Of a stretch of 37,814 bases of DNA, positions 23,858-31,306 are shown one piece after another (position 1 is the stretch's first letter; each line of letters starts with the position of its first letter). Position numbers and translations under genes: made by a program. Source of the stretch: Nitrospirota bacterium (GTDB lineage Bacteria; Nitrospirota; Leptospirillia; Leptospirillales; Leptospirillaceae); the NCBI GenBank assembly GCA_027314645.1, contig DAHVAL010000003.1:131192-169005 (forward strand). Direction: 5' to 3'. The notes beneath the pieces are model-generated. The model saw only the letters and a program-made list of their open reading frames with translations, was not told where the DNA came from and ran no database searches.

Positions 23858-24643
23858 TCAGGCCCAAATAGCCTTGGAATGGTCTGTGGTCGTGGCTTCA
23901 AAAGCATTTTTGATTGCTTTATGTAACGAAACGATCTGGTTTCCGATTATGTCGAAATCAAGAGATATCTGACCCTCTGCGTAGTGATCCATATCAATGA
24001 CAGCATGGGAACAGACTTCTTTAATATCAAACCGAGCCTTCGGCAACAGCCCATGAGGAACAATACCGGGTGGGTAACCAAGCGGTGCGGTCACTTGGTG
24101 AACTCGAGCCATGAGTGTTCCTTTTTGCAAAAGAGGACCGCACTCGGTCTCGAAGACGGATTCGTACAAAGCATACTTCCTTATTGCACCAAAACGGATG
24201 CCGCAAAGTCCTTCAGCAAGATACTGATCGACGCTTTCACCCGGTTGAGGCAATACCGCATCAAGATACCGGAGTCCTAACCGACTCACATGATCAAGCT
24301 GCACTACTGCGTGGACTGTCTTGAGTCCACGCAACAGTTCTAGAATGAACTGCTCGTTCGTTTCGTAGTGCGTTGTATGGTAGGTTAAGGAAAAGTCGTT
24401 CAGTATAAATCCGGAGGTTCTATCCCCTTTTGTAAGCAACCAGGATATTGCCGGAACAATATTGGGAGAGATCATTTTTTGATCAGAGTGGGCAAACTGA
24501 AGATGCATCATTTGCAGCGGTTCAAAGAGGGTGTAGCCCTCCCGCCGAAGACTGTCCTGAACATCGCTCACATACTTGTTCATAGTTGCGACAGGACTGA
24601 ACTGAGCTTGAGCCAAGGCATAGTAGACAGGAGCATTGGACAT
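23858..24643 (-). CDS. TIGR04255 family protein, first gene of a three-gene cassette
   Basis: Start taken at ATG 24643 (MSNAPVYYALAQAQFSP); the ribosome site is weak. 261 residues. The N-terminus VYYALAQAQFSPVATMNKYVSDVQDSLRREGY is the signature of the sporadically distributed TIGR04255 family, whose function is unknown. Further features are ISWLLTKGDRTSGFILNDFSLTYHTTHYET and LDHVSRLGLRYLDAVLPQPGES. No transmembrane segment or known catalytic motif is visible. It heads the block of three same-strand genes with short gaps, preceded by a region of TTGACA repeats. Members are patchily distributed, which fits a mobile cassette; a defence or toxin-antitoxin-like role is possible but unproven. Confidence 0.85.
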   Translation of the reverse strand: MSNAPVYYALAQAQFSPVATMNKYVSDVQDSLRREGYTLFEPLQMMHLQFAHSDQKMISPNIVPAISWLLTKGDRTSGFILNDFSLTYHTTHYETNEQFILELLRGLKTVHAVVQLDHVSRLGLRYLDAVLPQPGESVDQYLAEGLCGIRFGAIRKYALYESVFETECGPLLQKGTLMARVHQVTAPLGYPPGIVPHGLLPKARFDIKEVCSHAVIDMDHYAEGQISLDFDIIGNQIVSLHKAIKNAFEATTTDHSKAIWA

Positions 24644-24697
24644 CTTCACACTCACGACTATACTCCTAGCAATAAAGGCGCATATTAAAATCATCGA

Positions 24698-24734
24698 TTG
24701 ACACTATGGTTGACAGTATACACTCCGGTTGACA
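24698..24734. repeat. Three TTGACA-type direct repeats, probable operator of the TIGR04255 cassette
   Basis: TTGACACT (24698), GGTTGACAGT (core at 24710) and GGTTGACACT (core at 24729), with a weaker TTTGACCG further on. Between the second and third lies TATACA. On the minus strand a TATACT with an upstream TTGTTT at 18-base spacing could be the cassette promoter, so the repeats would straddle it. Confidence 0.5.
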
Positions 24735-24864
24735 CTCGAAACAAGCGGGAGTTTGACCGACAGAGATCATTGGACACCGATTGGAGACTTCATTATCAGC
24801 ACTTAACCCCAAATTTGTCGTTTTCAAGGAAACCCATTATTGATGAACTGGAGAGATACTACCA

Positions 24865-24936
24865 ATGACTGATTCCGTAATCGGGATTGTTGTAATACTG
24901 TTTGGAATCCAATCCTTTAATCAAGAACGAAACTAG
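24865..24936 (+). CDS. Possible 23-residue hydrophobic peptide
   Basis: MTDSVIGIVVILFGIQSF followed by NQERN: one short membrane helix with a charged tail, the make-up of small type I toxin-like peptides. GGAG lies eleven bases before the ATG, a weak TTGGAC-17-TTATCA promoter lies at 24770-24798, and the hairpin at 24949-24992 would terminate it. Short and without homology evidence, so speculative. Confidence 0.25.
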   Translation: MTDSVIGIVVILFGIQSFNQERN

Positions 24937-24948
24937 GTGATCTCTGAA

Positions 24949-24992
24949 AAAACGCATGAATAAACCCACGCGCGCGTTTATTCGTGCGTTTT
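24949..24992. terminator. Long inverted repeat acting as terminator, overlapping a stop codon
   Basis: 17-bp arms AAAACGCATGAATAAAC (24949-24965) and GTTTATTCGTGCGTTTT (24976-24992) pair with a single T-G mismatch around a 10-base GC-rich loop; runs of T follow on both strands. The stop codon of the AlbA_2 gene (24978) lies inside the right arm, so translation termination and the hairpin are superposed. Probably bidirectional. Confidence 0.8.
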
Positions 24993-26681
24993 CATGATTA
25001 ACTCGTACTGGACAGCACGTCCCGTTCCTCCTATTTTTCTTAATTTCCCTTCATTTACAAGATGCTGAAGAAGCCGATAGGCCTGATGGCTCTTGATTTG
25101 ACAAAAGTTCGTTGCTTCCGCCCGCGAAATGGACCCTTTCTTTTCAGCGAAGGCAAGAAGTTTCTCTTCGAGACCCTTCCTCATCTCATGGGTGATTCGG
25201 AAAGGAGGAAGAACAGTGAGGGTTCCTGTGGTGATTGCTGACGAACTCGATTCTCCAGAAAACTCAATTCTTTTCGACTGAAGGTTCCGGCTCTTGAGGT
25301 CGTCCATTTTTCCCCGAATCTCCCGGGAAGATTTTTGCACGATGCGGGCTGCTTCTTCCAGGGAAAGAGTCCCTCGATCCCACCAGGCACGGAGTATGAG
25401 GAGATCGTCAAGGTCAAGCGAGCGGCCGGAAAGACCTTCCTCAGTCACCATCCGGACAAAAGGAAGATCAGGAAGCCTACCGGAAAGAACAAGCACCACA
25501 TCGGTCGATGTGGTCCTCTCGTAGGAGGGGACGGCTCTCCCGTTTCTGAGTTGTTCGAAGAAAATCGTATCGATCCCACGGGCGGTCCGTTCCACATAGC
25601 CCACCCGCTTGAAAGCATCAGCCAACCTCGGATTTCTCGGGTGAGGAGCCGTCACAAGAAGAGTCTCCATCGAAACCCCTTCGGGAAGCCCTCCGGGGCT
25701 ACTGATCTCTAAGCGGTCCTTACGCCATTGGATATACACGGCATTGAGACGTGTGTAGTCCCGGTGAATCAGGGCATTCGCAACCGCCTCCCGAAAAGCC
25801 TTCTCCGAATAATCCGGAATTCCGACCCGCTTGAATCCAACCTGGATTTCTGTTTCCCGGTAGCGAGCACGAAACCGTCCCAGCAATTCGTCCATCACCC
25901 GCAGAAGAGGCCACCGAAAAAAATCGTTGACGACGACCTGCCTATCCGACAACTCCTGAAAAGCCACTTCATGGGAAGGAAGAAAGCGATGCAGACTCTC
26001 TTCCTTCCCAAACAGGAGAAGCGCCAGAAGTCGTATCTCTGGACGGTCCTTTGGGCCATCCACACCTCCCAAGGCCCTCGCAAGATCCCAGTCGGACAAG
26101 GGAATCAGGGTCTGATCCCCCATGCCATGACTTTCTCGAATGGTCCGTCGAAACCTCTCGAACTCGAGAATATCAAGGTCGTTCCATGTGGCATCCGGAA
26201 CAGGAAGGGCGAGATACTCTGATCCGCCACGGTCGGAGATGTGTGACTGCATTTCATGGTAGTGGAAAGGAACACACTCCGGGCTCCCTTTTCCATCAAG
26301 TCTCCGTCGCAAATACTTGCCATCGGAAGTTCCGACGGGAAATCTGGCCTTGGGAATCTGAAAAACCAGAACAGATTTTCCGAGAATCGTTACCTCTTCC
26401 ACACGACAGATAATGGCAGGATGAGTTTTGCTCCCGATCATTGCCGCCACGCGGGAGAGGTTGGTTTTCGAATGTTCGTGACGAGGGCGGGCTCCCGTGA
26501 TCGCTCCGTCATCCTCGACCCCAACAAACAGATACCCCCATTCCTGATCATGCCGGTTGGCCAGGCAAACCACTGCCTCAACCAAATCCCTGTCGTTCAA
26601 GGACCCGGAACGTTCCCCCTTGAATTCGACATAGAGCGTTTCGCCCTGCTCAATCAGAGACCGAACTTCTTCAGGAGTCAC
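24978..26681 (-). CDS. AlbA_2/Schlafen-type ATP-binding protein, putative transcriptional regulator
   Basis: 567 residues from GTG 26681 (GGGGGA seven bases upstream). The N-terminal AlbA_2 (Schlafen AAA_4-like) domain covers about residues 5-150: ESxxxEFKG-like TLYVEFKGERSGSLNDRDLVEAVVCLANR, GYLFVGVEDDGAITG and KYLRRR. A GHKL-ATPase-like segment FREAVANALIHRDY (about residues 300-313) and EISSPGGLPEGV follow, then two winged-helix-like segments at the C-terminus (DLLILRAWWDRGTLSLEEAARIV; SISRAEATNFCQIKSHQAYRLLQHLVNEGKLRKIG). These proteins are common in mobile islands as presumed regulators or helicase-like factors; none of this shows the specific role. The upstream HTH gene is on the same strand 63 bases away. 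Confidence 0.88.
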   Translation of the reverse strand: MTPEEVRSLIEQGETLYVEFKGERSGSLNDRDLVEAVVCLANRHDQEWGYLFVGVEDDGAITGARPRHEHSKTNLSRVAAMIGSKTHPAIICRVEEVTILGKSVLVFQIPKARFPVGTSDGKYLRRRLDGKGSPECVPFHYHEMQSHISDRGGSEYLALPVPDATWNDLDILEFERFRRTIRESHGMGDQTLIPLSDWDLARALGGVDGPKDRPEIRLLALLLFGKEESLHRFLPSHEVAFQELSDRQVVVNDFFRWPLLRVMDELLGRFRARYRETEIQVGFKRVGIPDYSEKAFREAVANALIHRDYTRLNAVYIQWRKDRLEISSPGGLPEGVSMETLLVTAPHPRNPRLADAFKRVGYVERTARGIDTIFFEQLRNGRAVPSYERTTSTDVVLVLSGRLPDLPFVRMVTEEGLSGRSLDLDDLLILRAWWDRGTLSLEEAARIVQKSSREIRGKMDDLKSRNLQSKRIEFSGESSSSAITTGTLTVLPPFRITHEMRKGLEEKLLAFAEKKGSISRAEATNFCQIKSHQAYRLLQHLVNEGKLRKIGGTGRAVQYELIMKTHE

Positions 26682-26744
26682 ATCAATATCCCCCGGATTA
26701 AACAGAAAATCTCATTCGTGTACCCTAACCTCGAGCGGAAACGG

Positions 26745-27485
26745 TTACTTTTCTTCAGAAGGATCTTCAATTTCCGGAAATCTCTCAAGAATGTCTCTCT
26801 GGAAGACCCCCTTTTTCTCGAGTATCTTACCAAAGGACTCCCATTTCATCAGATTTTTTGGAGTCTCAACCTTTCCCTCAGCTTTCCACAAAATCCGGTC
26901 GTAATCTTCGACCGTAACGACTCCCTTTTCCCATTCGTCGAAAATCTCCGCGTCGATCAACAAAGTTTCCAGGCGACCCGATGGATGGACCGCCTGGAAT
27001 CGGCTCCTTGGACGCCAATGGACTTTTCCGGGAGGAAGGATGTGTAGTCCAAAAAGAGAAAGATCGGCTCCCCGAATGAGCGGAGAAAGAGTTGTCCTGA
27101 GATAAATCCGGACAGGGAGATTCCGGTCATAAAAGGCGACCCGGAGGGGAAAGGTCCATTCCGTGATATTCCGGCCGAGCGGGGCAAGTGTAATCATTTC
27201 CCAATTACTTCCCGCCCACTCCAGTGTGCGAACGAGGGGGCCCAGGTCCAGTTCCTTCAGGTTCCAGTTCCAGACATGGACCCGATCTTTCCTCAGCGTC
27301 CCTCCCGACACCCCCAAAGCCTCCAAAAGCCGGTACTGCTTGCCTACACCGATCGTCGTTTTTCCGTGCTTCAGCCAGCTTGACAGGTGCGACGGAAAAA
27401 CCAGGGCACTTTTCGCAAGTTGCAGATTTGTCATGCCAGACAAGACAAAAAGATCCTTAACGAGGGTATGGACAGATTCCGACAT
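26745..27485 (-). CDS. HTH-domain protein of unknown function
   Basis: Start at ATG 27485 (MSESVHTLVKD) because AAGGGG sits four bases upstream; the open frame runs about 110 codons further but crosses the divergent promoter and gene. 246 residues. The N-terminus has an XRE-like helix-turn-helix (LFVLSGMTNLQLAKSALVFPSHLSSWLKHGK). The rest (PVRIYLRTTLSPLIRGADLSLFGLHILPPGKVHWRPRSRFQAV, EWEKGVVTVEDYDRILW) is unfamiliar and rich in aromatic residues. It diverges from the small excisionase-like gene across a symmetric four-site repeat and probably shares that regulatory region with it. Confidence 0.75.
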   Translation of the reverse strand: MSESVHTLVKDLFVLSGMTNLQLAKSALVFPSHLSSWLKHGKTTIGVGKQYRLLEALGVSGGTLRKDRVHVWNWNLKELDLGPLVRTLEWAGSNWEMITLAPLGRNITEWTFPLRVAFYDRNLPVRIYLRTTLSPLIRGADLSLFGLHILPPGKVHWRPRSRFQAVHPSGRLETLLIDAEIFDEWEKGVVTVEDYDRILWKAEGKVETPKNLMKWESFGKILEKKGVFQRDILERFPEIEDPSEEK

Positions 27486-27517
27486 GCGTCCCCTTGACAT
27501 TCCATTAGTTACTATGA

Positions 27518-27558
27518 TTACATTTATTACATTACCGATCGTGTAATTCGTGTAATTC
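27518..27558. promoter_or_regulatory. Symmetric four-site operator between divergent HTH genes
   Basis: TTACATT at 27518 and 27527, and GTGTAATTC at 27541 and 27550: two direct repeats on each side, inverted with respect to each other. The TTACA/TGTAA cores are placed with exact dyad symmetry around 27536/27537 and nine-base steps. A TTGACA lies at 27494-27499. It is probably the binding site of one of the flanking HTH proteins; an iteron-like replication site is the alternative. Confidence 0.6.
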
Positions 27559-27588
27559 AGATTGTCGATGAAAACCGGAGGGGAGTCA

Positions 27589-27855
27589 ATGGAAATGCAA
27601 TTGGACAACGTCACAGGAAACCATCGTATTGCCGTCACAATCCGCGAGTTTTCACGAATGGTCGGGCTTTCTGAGCCATCGATCCGTGGATATCTGATGC
27701 GGGATCCTTCAAAACTCCCACCTACATTCCGAGTCGGAATACGGATCCTGTTCCGGATCGATGACATTGAGCGCTGGCTGAAAAACAGTCCGATTGAGAC
27801 TCCCCGGAGCACTCGCGGTCCGGGAAGACCGAGAAAAAAAGCGAAGCAGGGCTGA
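27589..27855 (+). CDS. Excisionase/AlpA-like small HTH protein
   Basis: Start at ATG 27589 with GGAGGGG five bases upstream; 88 residues. The core VTIREFSRMVGLSEPSIRGYLMRDPSKLPPTFRVGIRILFRIDDIERWLKN is a MerR/excisionase-type winged helix as in AlpA and phage Xis-like regulators. A basic tail (RGPGRPRKKAKQG, AT-hook-like GRPRK) follows. In integrative elements such proteins regulate excision or the replication gene downstream, which starts six bases later, so the two are probably co-expressed. Confidence 0.82.
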   Translation: MEMQLDNVTGNHRIAVTIREFSRMVGLSEPSIRGYLMRDPSKLPPTFRVGIRILFRIDDIERWLKNSPIETPRSTRGPGRPRKKAKQG

Positions 27856-27861
27856 CAGAGG

Positions 27862-29178
27862 GTGAGTACTCCAAAATCCCTTCCATTCCGAAAGAGGGTC
27901 GACGAAAAAGCCAGTCCGGAATTGAAGTATGTGGCCTATCTTTCGGAACGCAAGATCCCGGAGTCCGATCTCCCTCTGTTTGCTGCTCCCGATGAAGGAT
28001 CCGGAGTCCTCTACAAATGGGCCGGAACCCACTGGCAGATGATTTCCCCCTTCGACTGTGAACGAATGGCGTGGAAGTGGCTAACAGAGAACTCCCCAAA
28101 TGAAGCAACGCCCCGAAAAGCTCAATCCTGTTCCAACGCCGCCTGCCTTGAAATTTTCAAGATTCCCTCTCCCCAGATGACCGCGATCGTCATTCCGACA
28201 AAATCGGGATACCTGCACATCGGACAGACCGACCCTCCCTTGAATCTTCTGGATGCCGATCCCGCCCTCGGAATCACCTATTGTCTCAATTGCGCCTATG
28301 ACCCCGAAGCTCCCGCCCCTTTATTCAAGGCGTTCACGGGAGAAATCCTGCCCGACCCGGATGTGCGGGACCTCGTCCAGGAATATGCCGGATACACCCT
28401 CCTGGGAGATACCCGCTATCAGAAGGCCCAATGGTGGATCGGCGCAGGCGCCAACGGGAAAGGAACACTGGCCCAGATCGTCGCGGCACTCCACCAACGG
28501 GCCAGCGCCCTGTCTATCGACAGTCTGGACGGCTTCCGGCTGGTCCCGCTCCTGGATGCCACACTGATCTACGTCGACGAGACGCCGAAAAAGATCGACG
28601 AACAGCGCCTGAAAACACTTCTGTCCGGCGATCTTGTTTCCATCGACCGCAAATACCGGGATCCCGTTTCCTTCCGTCCCAGCGCGAAATGGATCGTTCT
28701 CGGGAACGATCTCCCCGCGATCACAGACCAGTCCGACGGATTCTGGAGACGCTGGCATGTTATCCCCTTCCCCGTTTCCTTTACAGAAGAGAACCAGAAA
28801 CCACTTCTGGCAAAACAGATCATAGAAGCAGAACTGTCGGGGGTTTTGAACTGGGCTCTGGAGGGACTCCTGCGTCTTCTCGGAAGAGGACATTTTCTTC
28901 CTCCTCCCCGCACGGTCAGGGAAGCGATTCAGAAGGGGAAGAAAGAGACCAACAACGTCCTGGGCTGGATCGATGATGTCGAACCCGTTGTCTCCGGAAA
29001 TCCGACAACTCCCAAGGACGATCTCTACGCCGCCTACCGGGAATGGTCGTTCAAAAACGGAACGGCTCCCGTTTCCTCGACCAAATTCTGGACAAGACTC
29101 CGCCAGATTTATCCGGAGATCGTCGAAGAACGGGAAGGTTCCGGCAAACGCCGGAGGATGGTCAATGTTGTTCTTTGA
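27862..29178 (+). CDS. D5/P4-type SF3 helicase, replication protein of the element
   Basis: 438 residues from GTG 27862, six bases after the preceding stop; the ribosome site is poor, so translational coupling is likely. The SF3 helicase motifs are seen as Walker A GAGANGKGT (K200, T202), Walker B LIYVDE (D239, E240) and sensor-like SAKWIVLGNDLPAI, then GFWRRWHVIPF, the signature of phage/plasmid P4 alpha-type and D5 helicases. The N-terminal 150 residues contain a D5_N-like segment (YCLNCAYDPEA, FKAFTGEI, DLVQEYAGYTLLG) but no primase (TOPRIM) motif, so the priming function is missing or encoded separately. The protein would unwind the element's origin. Confidence 0.9.
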   Translation: MSTPKSLPFRKRVDEKASPELKYVAYLSERKIPESDLPLFAAPDEGSGVLYKWAGTHWQMISPFDCERMAWKWLTENSPNEATPRKAQSCSNAACLEIFKIPSPQMTAIVIPTKSGYLHIGQTDPPLNLLDADPALGITYCLNCAYDPEAPAPLFKAFTGEILPDPDVRDLVQEYAGYTLLGDTRYQKAQWWIGAGANGKGTLAQIVAALHQRASALSIDSLDGFRLVPLLDATLIYVDETPKKIDEQRLKTLLSGDLVSIDRKYRDPVSFRPSAKWIVLGNDLPAITDQSDGFWRRWHVIPFPVSFTEENQKPLLAKQIIEAELSGVLNWALEGLLRLLGRGHFLPPPRTVREAIQKGKKETNNVLGWIDDVEPVVSGNPTTPKDDLYAAYREWSFKNGTAPVSSTKFWTRLRQIYPEIVEEREGSGKRRRMVNVVL

Positions 29179-29326
29179 CGATCCCGATTCCTCGACATCG
29201 GAATATTCCGGAAGAGCCGACGAGAGGCCGGATTGTCTTGGGATATGGCAAGACCGGACGTCCGGGGTTGCCTGTTTCGGCCGGGTCCTTTCCAACCATG
29301 GGTGGACGCGGAAAACCGTTGCGTGA
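29165..29326 (+). CDS. Small hypothetical protein overlapping the helicase 3' end
   Basis: 53 residues (MLFFDDPDSSTSEYSGRADE and on to WTRKTVA). GGAGG lies seven bases before ATG 29165 and the frame overlaps the helicase stop by 14 bases, an arrangement usual for coupled genes. No family recognised; could be a chance frame. Confidence 0.35.
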   Translation: MLFFDDPDSSTSEYSGRADERPDCLGIWQDRTSGVACFGRVLSNHGWTRKTVA

Positions 29327-29428
29327 CAGACCTCCCGGACATCCGTCCGACCTGTCCGGGGACTTTCAGAAAAACATTTTCCCGCATAGGCGTGCGCACG
29401 CATTAGTTCCAAAAACAATCCGGACGGG

Positions 29429-29722
29429 TTGGACGAGCTTACAGAAAAAAATCAGGAGAAGGATTTTAAACGTCCGACCAAGGCTGGATGCACCCCGGAC
29501 GCCTATTCATGCCCGGACGAATTTTCATGTGTCAAAACGAATGATACATCGGAGTCTGGCCGGGAATGGGGATGGGTGTGCGGCTCTGTTGAACACGGGA
29601 AAGATCCGGACGAGATTAGCCGGCAACTCGAGATCCGGGCTCGCAACCGGGGAAAGAATGACCCTGAAGGATATGCCAGACGGACCGTCGCGAGGGCGTT
29701 GTCCTTCACGGGCCAGGTCTGA
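29429..29722 (+). CDS. Conserved-looking small plasmid-type protein
   Basis: 97 residues from TTG 29429; no ribosome site is obvious, so the start is uncertain. The C-terminal half (KDPDEISRQLEIRARNRGKNDPEGYARRTVARALSF) has the helix-turn-helix pattern with paired arginines typical of small proteins encoded beside plasmid replication genes. Four cysteines in the N-terminal half (C21, C28, C34, C51) could bind a metal. Function unknown; located between the replicative helicase and the ParA-like gene. Confidence 0.6.
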   Translation: MDELTEKNQEKDFKRPTKAGCTPDAYSCPDEFSCVKTNDTSESGREWGWVCGSVEHGKDPDEISRQLEIRARNRGKNDPEGYARRTVARALSFTGQV

Positions 29723-29845
29723 AACGAGGAGAGGGAAAAACGAATGCGGGCGGAGTTCCCGGAGCCCGGACGCCGCAATGCCAGAGTTGTCTGGCAGGTG
29801 AGCGGAAATGGAAGCAAAACTCAAATCACAGGACAGGGAGGAAAA

Positions 29846-30571
29846 ATGAAAAAGACGATCTATCTCTCTCACGGCGAAAAAGGCGGAGTCGGAAAGTCAA
29901 GAGTGGCCATGGTTCTGGTCGATTATCTGATGAAGACCGGGAATCCGGTTGCGCTTGTCGAAGGTGACAAGTCCGGAATGGATGTCGGCCAGCGGTATTC
30001 CGGCCTGGTCGAGACCGGCTATATCAATTTGAACCGCCCGGATGCGATGGAAGAGGCCTTTTCAAGTCTGGGACGGTGGCTCGAAGACCATGCCAAAGAC
30101 AAAAACGTCGTCGTGAACCTGCCCGGTCAGGCCTCGGACACGCTCGACCAGTTCGCCGCCCTGCTCGGAAATGTAGCGGAAATGCTGGGGTACGACCTTT
30201 CCGTTTTCTATTCGGTCGGTCCCCTGGATCTGCATACAGGAAACCTTCAGAACTCCATCCAGACCGGACTGATGTCCGCCTCCCCACTCTCCCGCCAAAT
30301 CGTCGTCATGAGCGAACACGGAGGGCCGGTTACCGGGTTCCACTGGTTCGTATCGAAAGCCCGCGAGAAATTTCTTGGGGCGGGCGGAAAAGAAGGAATC
30401 ATGCCAAAACTGAAACCCGACCACCTGGAAAAAATGGTGCGGGAACTGCCGGGCGGGTATTCGGCCATGCTCGACCGGAATAGCCAGATCAAAATTGCCG
30501 ACCGGGCCCTTCTCTTCAACTGGCTAAAAACCGCTCACGAGGTTGCGGCATTGGGGGTGAATCATGAATAA
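29846..30571 (+). CDS. ParA/MobD-like P-loop ATPase
   Basis: ATG 29846 is chosen for GGAGG six bases upstream; 241 residues. The deviant Walker A GEKGGVGKS (residues 10-18, K12 and K17) is that of ParA/MinD-type partition ATPases and of the MobD-like proteins of mobilisable plasmids. VALVEGDKSGMDVGQRYSG resembles the switch I region and VVVNLPGQASDTLDQF the Walker B/switch II region, with the NLPGQ motif seen in plasmid transfer-associated members. It overlaps the next gene by eight bases. It could serve partition of the excised element or mobilisation. Confidence 0.82.
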   Translation: MKKTIYLSHGEKGGVGKSRVAMVLVDYLMKTGNPVALVEGDKSGMDVGQRYSGLVETGYINLNRPDAMEEAFSSLGRWLEDHAKDKNVVVNLPGQASDTLDQFAALLGNVAEMLGYDLSVFYSVGPLDLHTGNLQNSIQTGLMSASPLSRQIVVMSEHGGPVTGFHWFVSKAREKFLGAGGKEGIMPKLKPDHLEKMVRELPGGYSAMLDRNSQIKIADRALLFNWLKTAHEVAALGVNHE

Positions 30572-31283
30572 CCCCAGCTTGAGAGACGGAGTCTTGTCGA
30601 ATGTCCCCGAAGCGGCTCACAAGGGCCTCCTTGAACTGGCTCTGGAGCATGGCATCAACAACCCCGACGACCCGGTCTGGGCCATGGTCGGTCTGGCCTG
30701 GTCTGCAGCCAAAGGAGCGGATCTGACCCGGGAGACGCTTGAAACCATCCGGAAAGAGACGGCCTCCATTCCCGAAAAGATTATGAAGGGCACCGAACAG
30801 GCGGGGGAGAATATCCGGACGATCATCGATACGGAGATCACCGAAAAGATGGACGATCTCCGGGGAACTCTCGTCAAAGACATCGACAAGGCCGCCGGGA
30901 GGGGAGCTGAGGCGATCCGCAAGGCACAGGACGGTCTGGACGACGATATCGACAAAAAGCGGGAGACCGCCGTCCAGGAATTTGCGACAGCCGCAGGAAA
31001 AGCGGCCGAATCCCATGCCAGATCGGCTTTCGAGCGGGCCCGGACCGTTTCGTGGGCCACGGTTGTCCTCTCTCTTCTTGGGTCCGCGATTATCGTCTCC
31101 GGAGGAACCATCGGACTGGGCTATCTTCTCCATCGGGTCACTCCGCCGGAGATGAGGGTCTGGTCCGACCCGGATGTTCCGGGCAAATACGAGTTTCAGT
31201 TTGAGAATCCGATCCGGTCAAAAAATCTTCCGGACTGTCCCTCCGGTTTCCAATGCTGGGATTTTAACTTTCAACAGAATTGA
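30564..31283 (+). CDS. Coiled-coil membrane protein (MobE-like position)
   Basis: 239 residues, ATG 30564 inside the end of the ParA-like gene. Residues about 60-155 are charged and helical (ETLETIRKETASIPEKIMKGTEQAGENIRTII, KMDDLRGTLVKDIDKAAGRGAEAIRK), a likely coiled coil. One transmembrane segment follows at about 163-186 (SWATVVLSLLGSAIIVSGGTIGLGYLL), and a short tail with two cysteines ends the protein (DCPSGFQC). Position and make-up resemble membrane partners of mobilisation ATPases; I do not recognise the family. Confidence 0.75.
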   Translation: MNNPSLRDGVLSNVPEAAHKGLLELALEHGINNPDDPVWAMVGLAWSAAKGADLTRETLETIRKETASIPEKIMKGTEQAGENIRTIIDTEITEKMDDLRGTLVKDIDKAAGRGAEAIRKAQDGLDDDIDKKRETAVQEFATAAGKAAESHARSAFERARTVSWATVVLSLLGSAIIVSGGTIGLGYLLHRVTPPEMRVWSDPDVPGKYEFQFENPIRSKNLPDCPSGFQCWDFNFQQN

Positions 31284-31306
31284 CCTTTAACCGAAGGGAG
31301 AAAGAA

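Noticed and set aside
26256-27047. 263-codon plus-strand frame opposite the AlbA_2 and HTH genes
   Set aside because: Spans two real minus-strand genes; no ribosome site or domain.
27486-27812. N-terminal extension of the 246-residue HTH protein
   Set aside because: It would run through the operator and the opposite small HTH gene; AAGGGG before ATG 27485 decides the start.
28321-29418. 365-codon minus-strand frame opposite the D5 helicase
   Set aside because: Antisense of a gene with clear Walker A and B motifs; low-complexity translation with no recognisable domain.
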